The notes beneath the pieces are model-generated. The model was not told the origin of the DNA. It did not search any database and was given only the letters and a program-made list of their open reading frames with translations. A program made the translations under genes and the position numbers. From Protula sp. h YS-2021 (Eukaryota; Annelida; Polychaeta; Sabellida; Serpulidae), in the NCBI GenBank assembly GCA_949752745.1, contig OX457028.1, positions 28,236,645 through 28,300,644 of the forward strand: a stretch of 64,000 nt of DNA, read 5' to 3'. Below, piece by piece: positions 49,301 to 61,832 of this stretch; the stretch's first letter is position 1, and every line of letters starts with the position of its first letter.

Positions 49301-51085
49301 TTAGCTAGCTTTAAAATACTTAAGTAGAAAAGCAGATTTCGGTGTACTGTCGTCAAAGACATCATACTTATTCCAATGCCGTATATCATCAGTCAGGGCA
49401 CACCTAGTCAAACAATTCAACAAATCCAACGGTGTGTCTAAATAAATCAAATAATACCTCTAAAAAGATAATCTTTAAATACATTGTAAGCATCAAAACC
49501 GTGAAAACGTTTAACTTGTAGTTCCTGATATTATTTCATCCACAGTTTTCAACATTATGTGGTAACAAAACAATATAACGCAAGGACCCTATCAAATCTT
49601 TAAAATTCAGTTCGAGCTGCCGAAATAATATCTATTATTTCCGAAGATATATAACAAAATTACTTATTTGTGAAGAAATACTTTGCATGCTACCTTCTGC
49701 TACCTAAATTTGGGCAGTATAGGAGTCTCACGTGATGATTTCGCTTGATCTGCAGTCCTTAACCTTATGTGGTAACAAACCACATAATGCAAAGGACCCT
49801 ATCCAATCTTTTTTAATTAAGTTATAGCTCTCTAAATAATTTCGACGCAATGAAATGCCTTTAATGCAATGCCTTTAATGAAGGCACATGAAAAGTTCGA
49901 CGTATGCTACTTCAATAATGGCGTCTAAACAAAGTGTAATATAATGATATCACGTTTCGAGTATTGGGTCATAGCTTAATGCCGGAGATACGTCAAAGAA
50001 CGGGTATATTTAGGTACTACTTTAGCTACTTAATTTAAAAACATTATTAAAATATACGCAATATATATCTGCAACATAAACCCTGAGACACTTAAGATTC
50101 TGTATTCTATTAAAATTCAAAAGGTATATCACAAAATCACTTCTAAAGGAATAAACAGTATGAATGCTAGCTTCTGTTACCTATATTCGCTCTGTACAAG
50201 GAGTGTTAAGTGTTTGGACGACTGTGCATCTTAACTAGCCTTAAAATACTTGAGTAAAAAAGCAGACTTTCGGTGTACTGTCGTCAAAGGCATCATACTT
50301 ACTCCAGTGCCTTATATCATCAGTCAGGGATACACTTAGTCAAACAATTCAAAAAATCAAAAGGCTTGTCTAAATAAATTAAATAATATTCTAAAAGGTA
50401 ACAAACCACATAATGCAAAGGACCCTATCCAATCTTTTTTATAATTAAGTTATAGCTCTCTTAATAATTTCGACGCAATGAAATGCCTTTAATGCAACGC
50501 CTTTAATGAAGGCACATGAAAAGTTCGAAGTATGCTACTTCAATACTGGCGTCTAAACAAAGTGTAAAATAATGATATCACGTTTCGAGTATTGGGTCAT
50601 AGCTTAATGCCAGAGATACGTCAAAGAACGGGTATATTTAGGTACTACTTTAGCTACCTAATTTAAAAACATTATTAAAATATACGCAATATATATCTGC
50701 AACATAAACCCTGAGACACTTAAGACTCTCTGTATTCTATAAAAATTCCAAAGGTACATCACAAAATCACTTCTAAAGGAACAAACAATTTGAATGCTAG
50801 GTTCTGTTACCTATATTCGCTCAGTACTAGGAGTCTTAAGTGTTTCAACGACTGTGCATCTTAACTAGCCTTAAAATACTTGGGTAAAAAAGCAGACTTT
50901 CGGTGTACTGTCGTCAAAGGCATCATACTTACTCCAATGCCTTATATCATCAGTCAGGGGTACATCGAGCCAAACAAATCAAAAAATCAAAAGGCTTGTC
51001 TAAATAAGTTAAATAATACTCGAAAAGGATAATCTTTAAAAACATTATAAGTTTCAAAACCGTAAAAATGCTTAACATGTAGTAC
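46395..51085. repeat. Duplicated 3.01-kb higher-order satellite block
   Basis: The sequence from about 46.4 to 48.1 kb recurs at about 49.4 to 51.1 kb with a constant offset of 3013 bp. It includes the unusual fused junction CTAAAAGGTAACAAACCACA at about 47390 and 50396. The match ends at the palindrome near 48110/51120. Confidence 0.85.
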
Positions 51086-52239
51086 ATGATATTACTTGAT
51101 CCACAGTCCTTAACACTATGTCGTAACAAACCACATAATGCAAAGGACCCTATCAAATCTTTAAAATTCAGTTCGAGCTCTCGAAATAACATTTGTTATT
51201 TCCAAAGATATACAACAAAATCATTTCTTAGCGAAGAAATACTTTCCATGCTAGCTTCTGCTACCCAAATTTGCTCAGTACCAGGAGTCTCAAATGGTAG
51301 TATTGTTTGATATACAGCCCTTAACCTTATGTGGTAACAAACCACATAATGCAAAGGACCCTATCCAATCTTTTTTATAATTAAGTTATAGCTCTCTAAA
51401 TAATTTCGACGCAATGAAATGCCTTTAATGCAACGCCTTTAATGAAGGCACATGAAAAGTTCGAAGTATGCTACTTCAATACTGGCGTCTAAACAAAGTG
51501 TAAAATAATGATATCACGTTTCGAGTATTGGGTCATAGCTTAATGCCGGAGATACGTCAAAGAACGGGTATATTTAGGTACTACTTTAGCTACCTAATTT
51601 AAAAGCATTATTAAAATATACGCAATATATATCTGCAACATAAACCCTGAGACACTTAAGACTCTCTATATTCTATAAAAATTCCAAAGGTACATCACAA
51701 ATCACTTCTAAAGGAACAAACAATTTGAATGCTAGCTTCTGTTACCTATATTCGCTCTGTACCAGGAGTCTTAAGTGTTTCGACGACTGTGCATCTTAAC
51801 TAGCCTTAAAATACTTGGGTAAAAAAGCAGACTTTCGGTGTACTGTCGTCAAAGGCATCATACTTACTCCAATGCCTTATATCATCAGTCAAGGGTACAC
51901 CTAGCCAAACAAATCAAAAAATCAAAAGGCTTGTCTAAATAAGTTAAATAATACTCGAAAAGGATAATCTTTTAAAACATTATAAGTTTCAAAACCGTAA
52001 AAATGTTTAACATGTAGTACATGATATTACTTGATCCACAGTCCTTAACACTATGTCGTAACAAACCACATAATGCAAAGGACCCTATCAAATCTTTAAA
52101 ATTCAGTTCGAGCTCTCGAAATAACATTTATTATTTCCAAAGATATACAACAAAATCATTTCTTAGCGAAGAAATACTTTCCATGCTAGCTTCTGCTACC
52201 CAAATTTGCTCAGTACCAGGAGTCTCAAATGGTAGTATT

Positions 52240-52640
52240 GTTTGATATACAGCCCTTAACCTTATGTGGTAACAAACCACATAATGCAAAGGACCCTATC
52301 CAATCATTTTGACCCTATCAAATCTTTAAAATTAAGTTCGAGCTCTCGAAATAACATTTGTTATTTCCAAAGATATACAGCCCTTAACCTTATGCGGTAA
52401 CAAACCACATAATGCAAAGGACCCTATCCAATCATTTTGACCCTATCAAATCTTTAAAATTCAGTTCGAGCTCTCGAAATAACATTTGTTATTTCCAAAG
52501 ATATACAACAAAATCATTTCTTAGCGAAGAAATACTTTCCATGCTAGCTTCTGCTACCCAAATTTGCTCAGTACCAGGAGTCTCAAATGGTAGTATTGTT
52601 TGATATACAGCCCTTAACCTTATGTGGCAACAAACCACAT
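52240..52640. repeat. Rearranged satellite junction with a 120-bp micro-duplication
   Basis: CCAATCATTTTGACCCTATC occurs twice (about 52299 and 52429), joining post-palindrome sequence back to an earlier point. The intervening block is duplicated imperfectly. Confidence 0.75.
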
Positions 52641-55600
52641 AATGCAAAGGACCCTATCCAATCATTTTTTTATAATTAAATTAAAGCGCTCAAAAAACTT
52701 TCGATGCAACGAAATGCCTTTAATGCAACGCCTTTAGCGAAGGCACGTGAAAAGTTCGAAGTATTCTACTTCAATACTGCCGCCTTAACAAAGTGTAAAA
52801 TAATCATATTACTTTTGTGTATTGGGTCATAGTACCAGGAACTAGTACCAGCAAACTCAAGCGTTTCGACCATTGTGCATCTTAGCTAGCTTTAAAATAC
52901 TTAAGTAGAAAAGCAGATTTCGGTCTACTGTCGTGACATCATACTTATTCCAATGCCGTATGTCATCAGTCACGGTTACACCTAGTCAAACAATTCAACA
53001 AAATCCAACGGTGTGTCTGCATAAATCAAATAATACCTCTAAAAAGATAATCTTTAAATACATTGTAAGTATCAAAACCGCAAAAATGCTTAACTTGTAG
53101 TTCCTGATATTATTTCATCCAGTTCTCAACATTATGTGGTAACAAAACCATATAACGCAAGGACCCTATCAAATCTTTAAAATTCAGTTCGAGCTGCCGA
53201 AATAATATCTATTATTTCCGAAGATATATAACAAAATTACTTATTTGTGAAGAAATACTTTGCATGCTACCATCTGCTACCTAAATTTGGGCAGTATAGG
53301 AGTCTGAAGTGATGATTTCGCTTGATCTACAGTCCTTAACCTTATGTGGTAACAAACCACATAATGCAAAGGACCCTATCCAATCTTTCTAATAATAAAG
53401 TTATAGCTCTCTAAATAATTTCGACGCAATGAAATGCCTTTAATGCAACGCCTTTAATGAAGGCACATGAAAAGTTCGAAGTATGCTACTTCAATACTGG
53501 CGTCTAAACAAAGTGTAAAATAATGATATCACGTTTCGAGTATTGGGTCATAGCTTAATGCCGGAGATACGTCAAAGAACGGGTATATTTAGGTACTACT
53601 TTAGCTACCTAATTTAAAAACATTTTTATAATATACACAATATGTATCTGCAACATAAACCCTGAGACACTTAAGACTCTCTGTATTCTGTAAAAATTCC
53701 AAAGGCATATCACAAAATCACTTCTAAAGGAACAAACAATTTGAATGCTAGCTTCTGTTACCTATATTCGCTCTGTACCAGGAGTCTTAACTGTGTGCAT
53801 CTTAACTAGCCTTAAAATACTTGGGTAAAAAAGCAGACTTTCGGTGTACTGTCGTCAAAGGCATCATACTTACTCCAATGCCTTATATCATCAGTCAGGG
53901 GTACACCTAGTCAAACAATTCAAAAAATCAAAAGGCTTGTCTAAATAAATTAAATAATACTCTAAAAAGAAAATGTTTAAATACATTGTAAGTTTCAAAA
54001 CAGTAAAAATGTTCAACATGTAGTCCATGATATTACTTGATCCACAGTCCTTAACATTATGTGGTAGCAAAACACATAATGCAAAGGACCCTATCAATTC
54101 TCAACAAGCTTTAAAATACTAAGTAGAAAAGCAGATTTCGGTCTACTGTCGTCAAAGACATCATACTTATTCCAATGCCGTATATCATCAGTCAGGGCAC
54201 ACCTAGACAAACAATTCAACAAATCCAACGATGTGTCTAAATAAATCAAATAATACCTCTAAAAAGATAATCTTTAAATACATTGTAAGCATCAAAACCG
54301 CAAAAATGTTCAACTTGTAGTTCCTGATATTATTTCATCCACAGTTATTAGCATTATGTGGTAACAAAACCATATAACGCAAAGACCCTATCAAATCTTT
54401 AAAATTCAGTTCGAGCTGCCGAAATAATATTTGTTATTTCCGAAAATATATAACAAAATTACTCATTTGTGAAGAAATAGTTTGCATACTATCTTCTGCT
54501 ACCTAAATTTGGGCAGTATAGGAGTCTCAAGTGATGATTTTGCTTGATCCACAGTCCTTAACATTATGTGGTAGCAAACCACATAACGCAAAGGAACCTA
54601 TCAGATCTTTAAAATTCAGTTGAGCTCTCGAAATAACATTTGTTATTTCCACAGATATACAACAAAATCATTTCCTAGCGAAGAAATACTTTCCATGCTA
54701 GCTTATGCTACCTAAACTTGCTCAGTACCAGGAGTCACAAACGGTAATATTGTTTGATGTACAGCCCTTAACCTTATGTGGTAACAAACCACATAATGCA
54801 AAGGACCCTAACCAATCATTTTTTAATAATTAAGTTATAGCTCTCAAAACAATTTCAATGCAACGAATTGCTTTAAATGCAAAGCCTTTAGCGAAGGCAC
54901 ATGAAAAGTTCAAAGTATACTATTTTACTATTATACCCTGAGACACTTAAGACTCTCTGTATTCTATAATAATTCCAAAGGTACATCACAAAATCACTTC
55001 TAAAGGAACAAACAATTTGAATGCTAGCTTCTGTTACCTATATTCGCTCAGTACCAGGAGTCGTAAGTGTTTCGACGACTGTGCATCTTAACTAGCCTTA
55101 AAATACTTGAGTAAAAAAGCAGACTTTCGGTGTACTGTCGTCAAAGGCATCATACTTACTCCAATGCCTTATATCATCAGTCAGGGGTACACCTAGTCAA
55201 ACAATTCAAAAAATCAAAACGCTTGTCTAAATAAGTTAAATAATACTCTAAAAGGATAATCTTTAAATACATTGTAAGTTTCAAAACCGTAAAAATGTTT
55301 AACATGTAGTCCATGATATTACTTGATCCACAGTCCTTAACATTATGTGGTAGCAAACCACATAACGCAAAGGAACCTATCAGATCTTTAAAATTCAGTT
55401 GAGCGTTCGAAATAACATTTGTTATTTCCACAGCTATACAACAAAATCATTTCCTAGCGAAGAAATACTTTCCATGCTAGCTTTTGCTACCTAAACTTGC
55501 TCAGTACCAGGAGTCACAAACGGTAATATTGTTTGATGTACAGCCCTTAACCTTATGTGGTAACAAACCACTTATGCAAAGGACCCTAACCAATCATTTT

Positions 55601-57503
55601 TTAATAATTAAGTTATAGCTCTCAAAACAATTTCAATGCAACGAAAAGGCTTAAATGCAACGCCTTTAGCGAAGGCACATGAAGAGTTCATAGTATGCTA
55701 CTTCAATGCTGGCGTCTAAACAAAGTGTAAAAATAATGATATCACGTTTCGAGTATTGGGTCATAGCTTAATGCTGGAGATACGTCAAAGAACGGGTATA
55801 TTTAGGTACTACTTTAGCTACATAATTTATAAACATTATTAAAATATACGCAATATATATCTGCAACATAAACCCTGAGACACTTAAGACTCTCTGTATT
55901 CTATAAAAATTCCAAAGGTATATCACAAAATCACTTCTAAAGGAACAAACAATTTGAATGCTAGCTTCTGTTACCTATATTCGCTCAGTACCAGGAGTCT
56001 TAAGTGTTTCGACGACTGTGCATCTTAACTAGCCTTAAAATACTTGAGTAAAAAAGCAGACTTTCGGTGTACTGTCGTCAAAGGCATCATACTTACTACA
56101 ATGCCTTATATCATCAGTCAGGGGTACACCTAGTCAAACAAATAAAAAAATCAAAAGGCTTGTCGAAATAAATTAAATAATACTCTAAAAAGAAAATCTT
56201 TAAATACATTGTAAGTTTCAAAACAGTAAAAATGTTCAACATGTAATCGATGATATTACTTGATCCACAGTCCTTTACATTATGTGGTAACAAAACACAT
56301 AATGCAAAGAACCCTATCAATTCTTAACTAGCTTTAAAATACTTAATTAGAAAAGCAGATTTCGGTCTACTGTCGTCAAAGACATCATACTTATTCCAAT
56401 GCCGTATATCATCAGTCAGGGCACACCTAGTCAAACAGTTCAACAAAATCCAACGGTGTGTCTAAATAAATCAAATAATGCCTGTAAAAAGATAATTTTT
56501 AAATACATTGTAAGCATCAAAACCGCAAAAATGCTTAACTTGTAGTTCCTGATATTATTTCATCCGCAGTTTTCAACATTATGTGGCAACAAAACCATAT
56601 AACGCAAGGACCCTATCAAATCTTTAAAATTCAGTTCGAGCTGCCGAAATAATATCTATTATTTCCGAAGATATATAACAAAATTACTTATTTGTGAAGA
56701 AATACTTTGCATGCTACATTCTGCTACCTAAATTTGGGCAGTATAGGAGTCTCAAGTGATGATTTTGCTTGATCTACAGTCCTTAACATTATGTGGTAAC
56801 AAACCACATAAAGCAAAGGACCCTATCCAATCTTTTTTATAATTAAGTTATAGCTCTCTAAATAATTTCGACGCAATGAAATGCCTTTAATGCAACGCCT
56901 TTAATGAAGGCACATGAAAAGTTCGAAGTATGCTACTTCAATACTGGCGTCTAAACAAAGTGTAATATAATGATATCACGTTTCGAGTATTGGGTCATAG
57001 CTTAATGCCGGAGATACGTCAAAGAACGGGTATATTTAGGTACTACTTTAGCTACCTAATTTAAAAACATTTTAAAATATACGCAATATATATCTGCAAC
57101 ATAAACCCTGAGACACTTAAGACTGTATTCTATTAAAATTCCAAAGGTTTATCACAAAATCACTTCTAAATGAACAAACAATTTGAATGCTAGCTTCTGT
57201 TACCTATATTCGCTCAGTACCAGGAGTCTTAAGTGTTTCGACGACTGTGCATCTTAACTAGCCTTAAAATACTTGATTAAAAAAGCAGACTTTCGGTGTA
57301 CTTACTCCAATGCCTTATATCATCAGTCAGGGGTACACCTAGTCAAACAATTCAAAAAATCAAAAGGCTTGTCTAAATAAGTTAATAATATTCTTAAAGG
57401 ATAACCTTTAAATACATTGTAAGTTTCAAAACCGTAAAAATGTTTAACATGTAGTCCATGACATTGCTTGATCCACAGTCCTTAACATTATGTGGTAACA
57501 AAC

Positions 57504-57718
57504 AGCTCGAAACGCTATTCAAGGCCAAAATTAACGGGAATTTGAGCTGAAAAATTTGCCAAATATTCACTGTATTAACGATGACAATTTAACCTTAAAA
57601 ATTGAAAAACCCCTCAAATTGAAAAATTCTTACTTTACCTTAATGTTGCCTTGATTGCCTCTGCCAAGTGAACTGCGTGGTGTTGTCCCTCGCCAAAAAG
57701 TCAACATTTACAAAACAT
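57504..57718. other. Spacer between satellite and bZIP pseudogene
   Basis: Single-copy-looking AT-rich sequence beginning right after the satellite breaks off inside a palindrome loop. It could include the 5' UTR of the retrocopy. Confidence 0.4.
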
Positions 57719-58430
57719 ATGGAAAGTGAACTCGCGGTCCCCCGGATTCCAAATTGGGGAAGCTCCAAGTGCAACCCTTAGCTTCGAAGACCAGTACCGG
57801 ACTTGAAAAGTTAGATTCTTCCACGGAAATATTGCGGAATGTTGCATCACAAGTGAAAGGCGAAGTTAGGCCAAATTTGCCCGCTGTAGAGAATGAAGCA
57901 AGTGACAGCATGAGTCAAGTTTGGCTGGCGCAAACGATTAGCATCTGCGATGCTAAGATGACAGCCGAACAATCAGTCCAAATTCTCGCTGCTGATTCTA
58001 CTGGCACTAACGTTTATTACCAATTCCTGAAAGCAGCGACCAAGCTGTTGGTGCAGACAGCTCATCTGAAAGAGTGACCGATGAAGAATTGCTGTCTCTC
58101 AGCGTGAAGGAATTAAAAAACCCGTCTCCAAGGAATACTGCTCGACGAAGCAAAACGCCTTAAGCAGCGTCGTCGTAAGCTGAAAATCAGGAGCTATGCT
58201 GAAAATTGCCGGGTAAAAAGAACCGTTGCTAGAGAGGAGCTGGAGAAGGAGAACACGGCTTTGCAGACACAGCTTCAGTTGATGAAAAGGGCACACACCC
58301 AAGAACGCAGTGAGAAAAACAAGCTTCAAAATGACAAAGGGAAGCTTGAGAATACCTGCCAGTATCTGCAGAATGCACTGGCACAACTGCAGCGCGAGAA
58401 CTCGCACCTGCGAAGTCAGACCACCAAATA
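57719..58430 (+). pseudogene. Maf-family bZIP transcription factor, intronless and frameshifted
   Basis: Coding pieces in changing frames: an ATG at 57719 (MESELAVPRIPN), a 107-codon stretch from 57754, then DEELLSLSVKEL, then from about 58137 LDEAKRLKQRRRKLKIRSYA with ENCRVKRTVAREELEKEN and a leucine-zipper coiled coil to TAA at 58428-58430. The extended homology region plus YAxxCRxKR basic motif is the Maf signature. Frame changes lie near 57752, 58030 and in the A6 run at about 58114. The invariant basic-region Asn is Ile (KIR for KNR). No introns, with AATAAA at 58636-58641, suggests a retrocopy, although no A-tail is visible. Sequencing error at the A-run is an alternative for one break only. 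Confidence 0.75.
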
Positions 58431-58649
58431 AGACACACCCCACTGCCCAGTGAATCTTGACTCATTTTTTGTTATTACAAACACTTTGCACAGGTATTGT
58501 GGAACAAAAACTGGCACGTGAAATTGAAGTTTTAATATTATTTGAGACCTATGGATTGATGTTGGGGATACTGGATAATCATTTCAAGGGTCTCTGATTT
58601 TGTAAAAGTAATTTTGACGTTGTGTAAATGTTATCAATAAAAATGTTAC

Positions 58650-59220
58650 TGTTATTAAAGTATATGTTGTGAGTGGTTACGCCAGACGGGCGTTGATTGG
58701 AGAATTCATTTGCTATGTCGATATTAAAAAGCTGTGCTTCGAATAAAGTAGATACTCGTTAATTAATTACTGTAACCGATTTAAGATTTATCTTTATTTG
58801 CATGTCTAATACTGACTTCACTTATTGTTAAAAATTATGCAAATTTTCAAATTTTGCTAGCGTTTACATATAAATTTGTTGGAGTATGATTTTTGTAAAT
58901 ATGATTTGTTACATATTTTGTTGTTATATATAACTTGTACATAGCTTTGTTATGTATATAGCAGTTACGTATTTTAGTCAACTCCCGTGCACTGTAAAAA
59001 AGACAAGAAGTCACACATGTAGTTATGATGCGAAGAACAAAATTAGATGTAGTAGACTATGACAACGATCTTAAGGCGTGGTGTACAATCGCTTTTTGGC
59101 TTCTCATGAATAAAAATGTATTTAACCAGAGTGAGCTGAGTGTGTAGGTATCTGTGAATTGCGAATGCTTCCACTTATTCATCCTTTCACTACATATTCA
59201 AAACATAAAAGCTCGATTGG
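58650..59220. other. Intergenic, no supported gene
   Basis: AT-rich. It contains TATATA-like and CAATAAA-like words but no ORF with family resemblance. Confidence 0.4.
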
Positions 59221-59227
59221 TTGGTTG

Positions 59228-59990
59228 GTTATTTGATTTGTTTAACGGCACCGCCAACCTGTTGCAGGTCATATTGTGTCATTCCTGATAACTTTGTCGA
59301 ATTTATACTTTATTGATTAAAAGTCATTATAAGATAAAATCTTAAATGTACTAAACCTAGACTTAATGGTGGTCTACACACAGGAATACATGTTACTCTC
59401 TTTTAAAAATTCTAGGACCTTGTTGGGATTTACTTTTTCAAAGAGCTCTCTCGTGGAATCAACTCTATAATAACGGGGACGAATGTGATTGAAGTCTATA
59501 CAATATATCAAGATGTGTTTCACTCTATACCGTTCCTGACAACTTATACATTCGGGTTGTGGTTCACCTCTTAAGAGGTGTATGTGAGTAGTGTAGAGTG
59601 CCCTATTCTTAATCTGTGAATTACCATATCGTCGCGAAGGCCTTTTAGGGAGGGCAATTTGCGCCCTACCACAGAGTTTGTTCATCCCAATGTTGTTGCC
59701 ATAGAGTTTTGACATATCTAGAAATATGGCACTTAAAATCTGATGACGGTATAAGGAAATTTGAGCAATCTTGGTTTAACGCTTCTTTGGCGCGTTTGTC
59801 CGCTGCCTCGTTGCCCGGGATTCCAACGTGGCTCGGTACCCAACAAAAATTATCTCTTTGCCAGCTTTTACCACTTTGTCGTGTTTTCTATCAAGTCCAA
59901 AATTATTGGGTTGGATACCTGCACGTTTTCTAATGACTCAAGCCCTGACATGGAGTCCACGCAAAATATGACAGACTATGACAGATCGAG
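59228..59990 (-). mobile_element. 3' part of a non-LTR retrotransposon with RNase H domain
   Basis: On the minus strand: FCVDSMSGLESLEN (RNase H active-site Asp region), then WVPSHVGIPGNEAADKRAKE (the conserved RNase H C-terminal motif), then a frame change near 59650 into an ORF (59715-59374) with HLLRGEPQPECISCQERYRV and KHILIYCIDF, the Cys-His end typical of Jockey/I-group ORF2 proteins. The 3' UTR ends with TGACCTGCAACAGGTTGGCG and an (AACC)n-like tail near 59220-59235. It is 5'-truncated and frameshifted. Confidence 0.8.
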
Positions 59991-60449
59991 TAACAAACAT
60001 TATGTTCGTTACATACACAAGCACCAAATAAATGGTGTCAGCAACCAGATATAAGCATTTTGCGTACATAAGAATATTGATGCATGTTGACTTTATTATT
60101 ACATATTAATTGTCTGTTGTGTCTATATTAATAAAAAGTCTTCAACTTCTGCTGTCGACAGACGAGTTCTAAAGATTTATCTTTGGTGAAAAACTAAATT
60201 TTGGTCAATAGCTGAAAAAAAATTATCTCTGCTGAATGAATCGTCAAGATGTTTTACAAAACATACAGGCGTAGTTTGTTTTATTTCAGTATCTTTTGGA
60301 AGATGCAAGATGAACTTGCGGTTCTTGACTGTATACTTATTATTTCCGCGGGCGAAGGAATATCGCTGACATAGTGCACAGCCCTTTCACAGGTCGTGCT
60401 TTGAGCTCAGAATAGGTGTTGGAGGACCCAATGCTCGGTGTAAATGACC
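59991..60449. other. Intergenic, no supported gene
   Basis: No ORF or repeat family recognised. It may include more decayed LINE sequence at the left edge. Confidence 0.35.
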
Positions 60450-60462
60450 GTAGCATACTTAG

Positions 60463-60545
60463 TTAGTTAGTTAGTTAGTTAGTTATTTGATTGGTTTAAC
60501 GACACCGCCAACCTGTTGCAGGTCATATTGTGTCATTCCTGGTAA
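60463..60545 (-). mobile_element. 83-bp LINE 3'-end fragment with target-site duplication
   Basis: A (TAAC)n tail plus ACCTGCAACAGGTTGGCGGT, the same 3' end as the LINE at 59228. Flanked by the 13-bp direct repeat GTAGCATACTTAG (60450-60462 and 60546-60558). It is an extremely 5'-truncated retroposition. Confidence 0.88.
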
Positions 60546-60558
60546 GTAGCATACTTAG

Positions 60559-61084
60559 AAAATAGGAGGTAAATGTATTGGTTGAAATTCAAAGTGGACG
60601 GCACTTTATTGACCCAAAGTGGTATTGTTTCTCATAGCTGACTTGTTGAAGCGCGGAAATTAGACCACGGGCCACTTCTATAAAAAGGAAGTTTAACGAA
60701 AATGTGCGAATGACGCACTTCAAGAGTATTCATCCCTTGCCATCGTTCGTTGCGATTTAGTGCTTATTAGAGATCCCACCGCTGCCACCAATATGAAATA
60801 TAAGTGCAGTTCAACTCCGGATTTTAAAACCTAAGTTTTCAACTTAAGTTTCTGAAACACGTCTAAACACCATGAAGTCGAGAGCTGAACTGTTTATTCT
60901 TTCGAAAATATGTGTGCGCAAAAACGTGGCGAACTTCATCGTCGCGCGTACACAGCTACGCGACAGAATGACGTTCGCACGCAGATGCATCAGTGCATTG
61001 CGATAGTCCGCAGATCACATGATCTCCGAACCAAACCAAAACACTGTACGAGGTACAGCGATGAAACAGGTTAAAAGTTTGCAA
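60559..61084. other. Intergenic, no supported gene
   Basis: Slightly more GC-rich than the satellite. No coding or repeat signal that I can support. Confidence 0.35.
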
Positions 61085-61443
61085 TAAATTCGATATTTTC
61101 ACATTACTTTTGTGTATTGGATCATAGTACCAGGAAATAGTACCAGCAAACTCAAGTGTTTTGACCACTGTGCATCTTAACTAGCCTTAAAACACTTAAG
61201 TAGAAAAGCAGATTTCCGAGTACTCTCATCAAAGGCATCATACTTATTTCAATGCCGTATATCATCAGTCAGGGGCACAATTCAAACAATTCAACAAAAT
61301 CCAACGGTGTGTCTAAATAAATCAAATAATAAGGTAATCTTTAAATACATTGTATATTAAATACATTGTAAGTATCGAAACTGCAAAAACTTGTAGTTCC
61401 TGATATTATTTGATCCACAGTCCTTAATATTATGTGGTAACAA
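61085..61443. repeat. Detached satellite fragment
   Basis: Matches the monomer from TTACTTTTGTGTATTGG through ACCAGCAAACTCAAGTGTTT and GATCCACAGTCCTTAA, and stops right after TATGTGGTAACAA, inside the palindrome loop. It is more diverged than the array core, with small deletions. Confidence 0.88.
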
Positions 61444-61625
61444 TCAAAATACATATATACGGACAGACCAAAAGCAATATATGTTTCCTCGGGTGGGTGG
61501 GGGGAGACATGTATTTTTCATACATATATAAACATAAATGCACATACATTCACACACACATACATGAATACACACATCCATATAATAAAACCACACAGAT
61601 CAACGGATTCAGTTTGTCCGAGGGG

Positions 61626-61819
61626 TTATGTGGTATTGTCCTTCCGTGAGAGTCCGTCGCTAGGCGGCGCCACCTTATGGCACAGTCCGTGGAATCGTCC
61701 ATCGGTATTGTGTGGTACCTGTACGCCCAGGAGGTACTTAAGTGGTTAACCACATAAGTCTACCACATAAGTCACAATGACCACATAACTACCCTCTGGG
61801 CGTACAATTTACCACATAA
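61626..61819. repeat. Cluster of the satellite palindrome arm (ACCACATAA)
   Basis: TTATGTGGT at 61626-61634 and direct copies of ACCACATAA at 61749-61757, 61762-61770, 61780-61788 and 61811-61819. Also an inverted pair GTACGCCCAGGAGG / CTCTGGGCGTAC. It is not part of a monomer. Confidence 0.75.
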
Positions 61820-61832
61820 CCTACCGGAAGTA

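Larger units (their letters stand above)
22425..57503. repeat. 35-kb satellite array of about 935/725-bp monomers in higher-order repeats
   Basis: Almost continuous tandem repeats. A full monomer (for example from 51086 to 52021) is about 935 bp. It has two copies, 211 bp apart, of a palindrome TTATGTGGT-aacaa-ACCACATAA followed by TGCAAAGGACCCTATC. Short forms of about 725 bp have one palindrome, and another form of about 728 bp lacks about 208 bp between CATAG and CAGTACCAGG. The left part (to about 30 kb) is more diverged and the middle (34-52 kb) is nearly identical unit to unit. It contains seven SINEs and one MITE. It is not coding; the recurrent 60-80 aa ORFs follow the repeat. A centromeric, heterochromatic or other structural role cannot be judged here. 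Confidence 0.95.

Noticed and set aside
22430..57480. Recurrent 60-92 aa ORFs across the array, such as those starting MILLDPQSL, MVETLEF or MLFRELEL
   Set aside because: They occur on both strands at fixed monomer positions and are broken in diverged copies, as expected from tandem non-coding repeats.
22425..57503. CRISPR-like array of repeats and spacers
   Set aside because: Repeats are hundreds of bases long, spacers are themselves homologous between units, and the locus is eukaryotic satellite.
57708..58465. Minus-strand ORFs opposite the bZIP pseudogene
   Set aside because: They have no family resemblance. The plus strand carries the recognisable Maf basic region and zipper.
59709..60054. 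Plus-strand ORFs beginning MTYLEIWHL and MSNLGLTLL
   Set aside because: They lie antisense to the LINE RNase H domain, whose WVPSHVGIPGNEAADKRA motif is on the minus strand.
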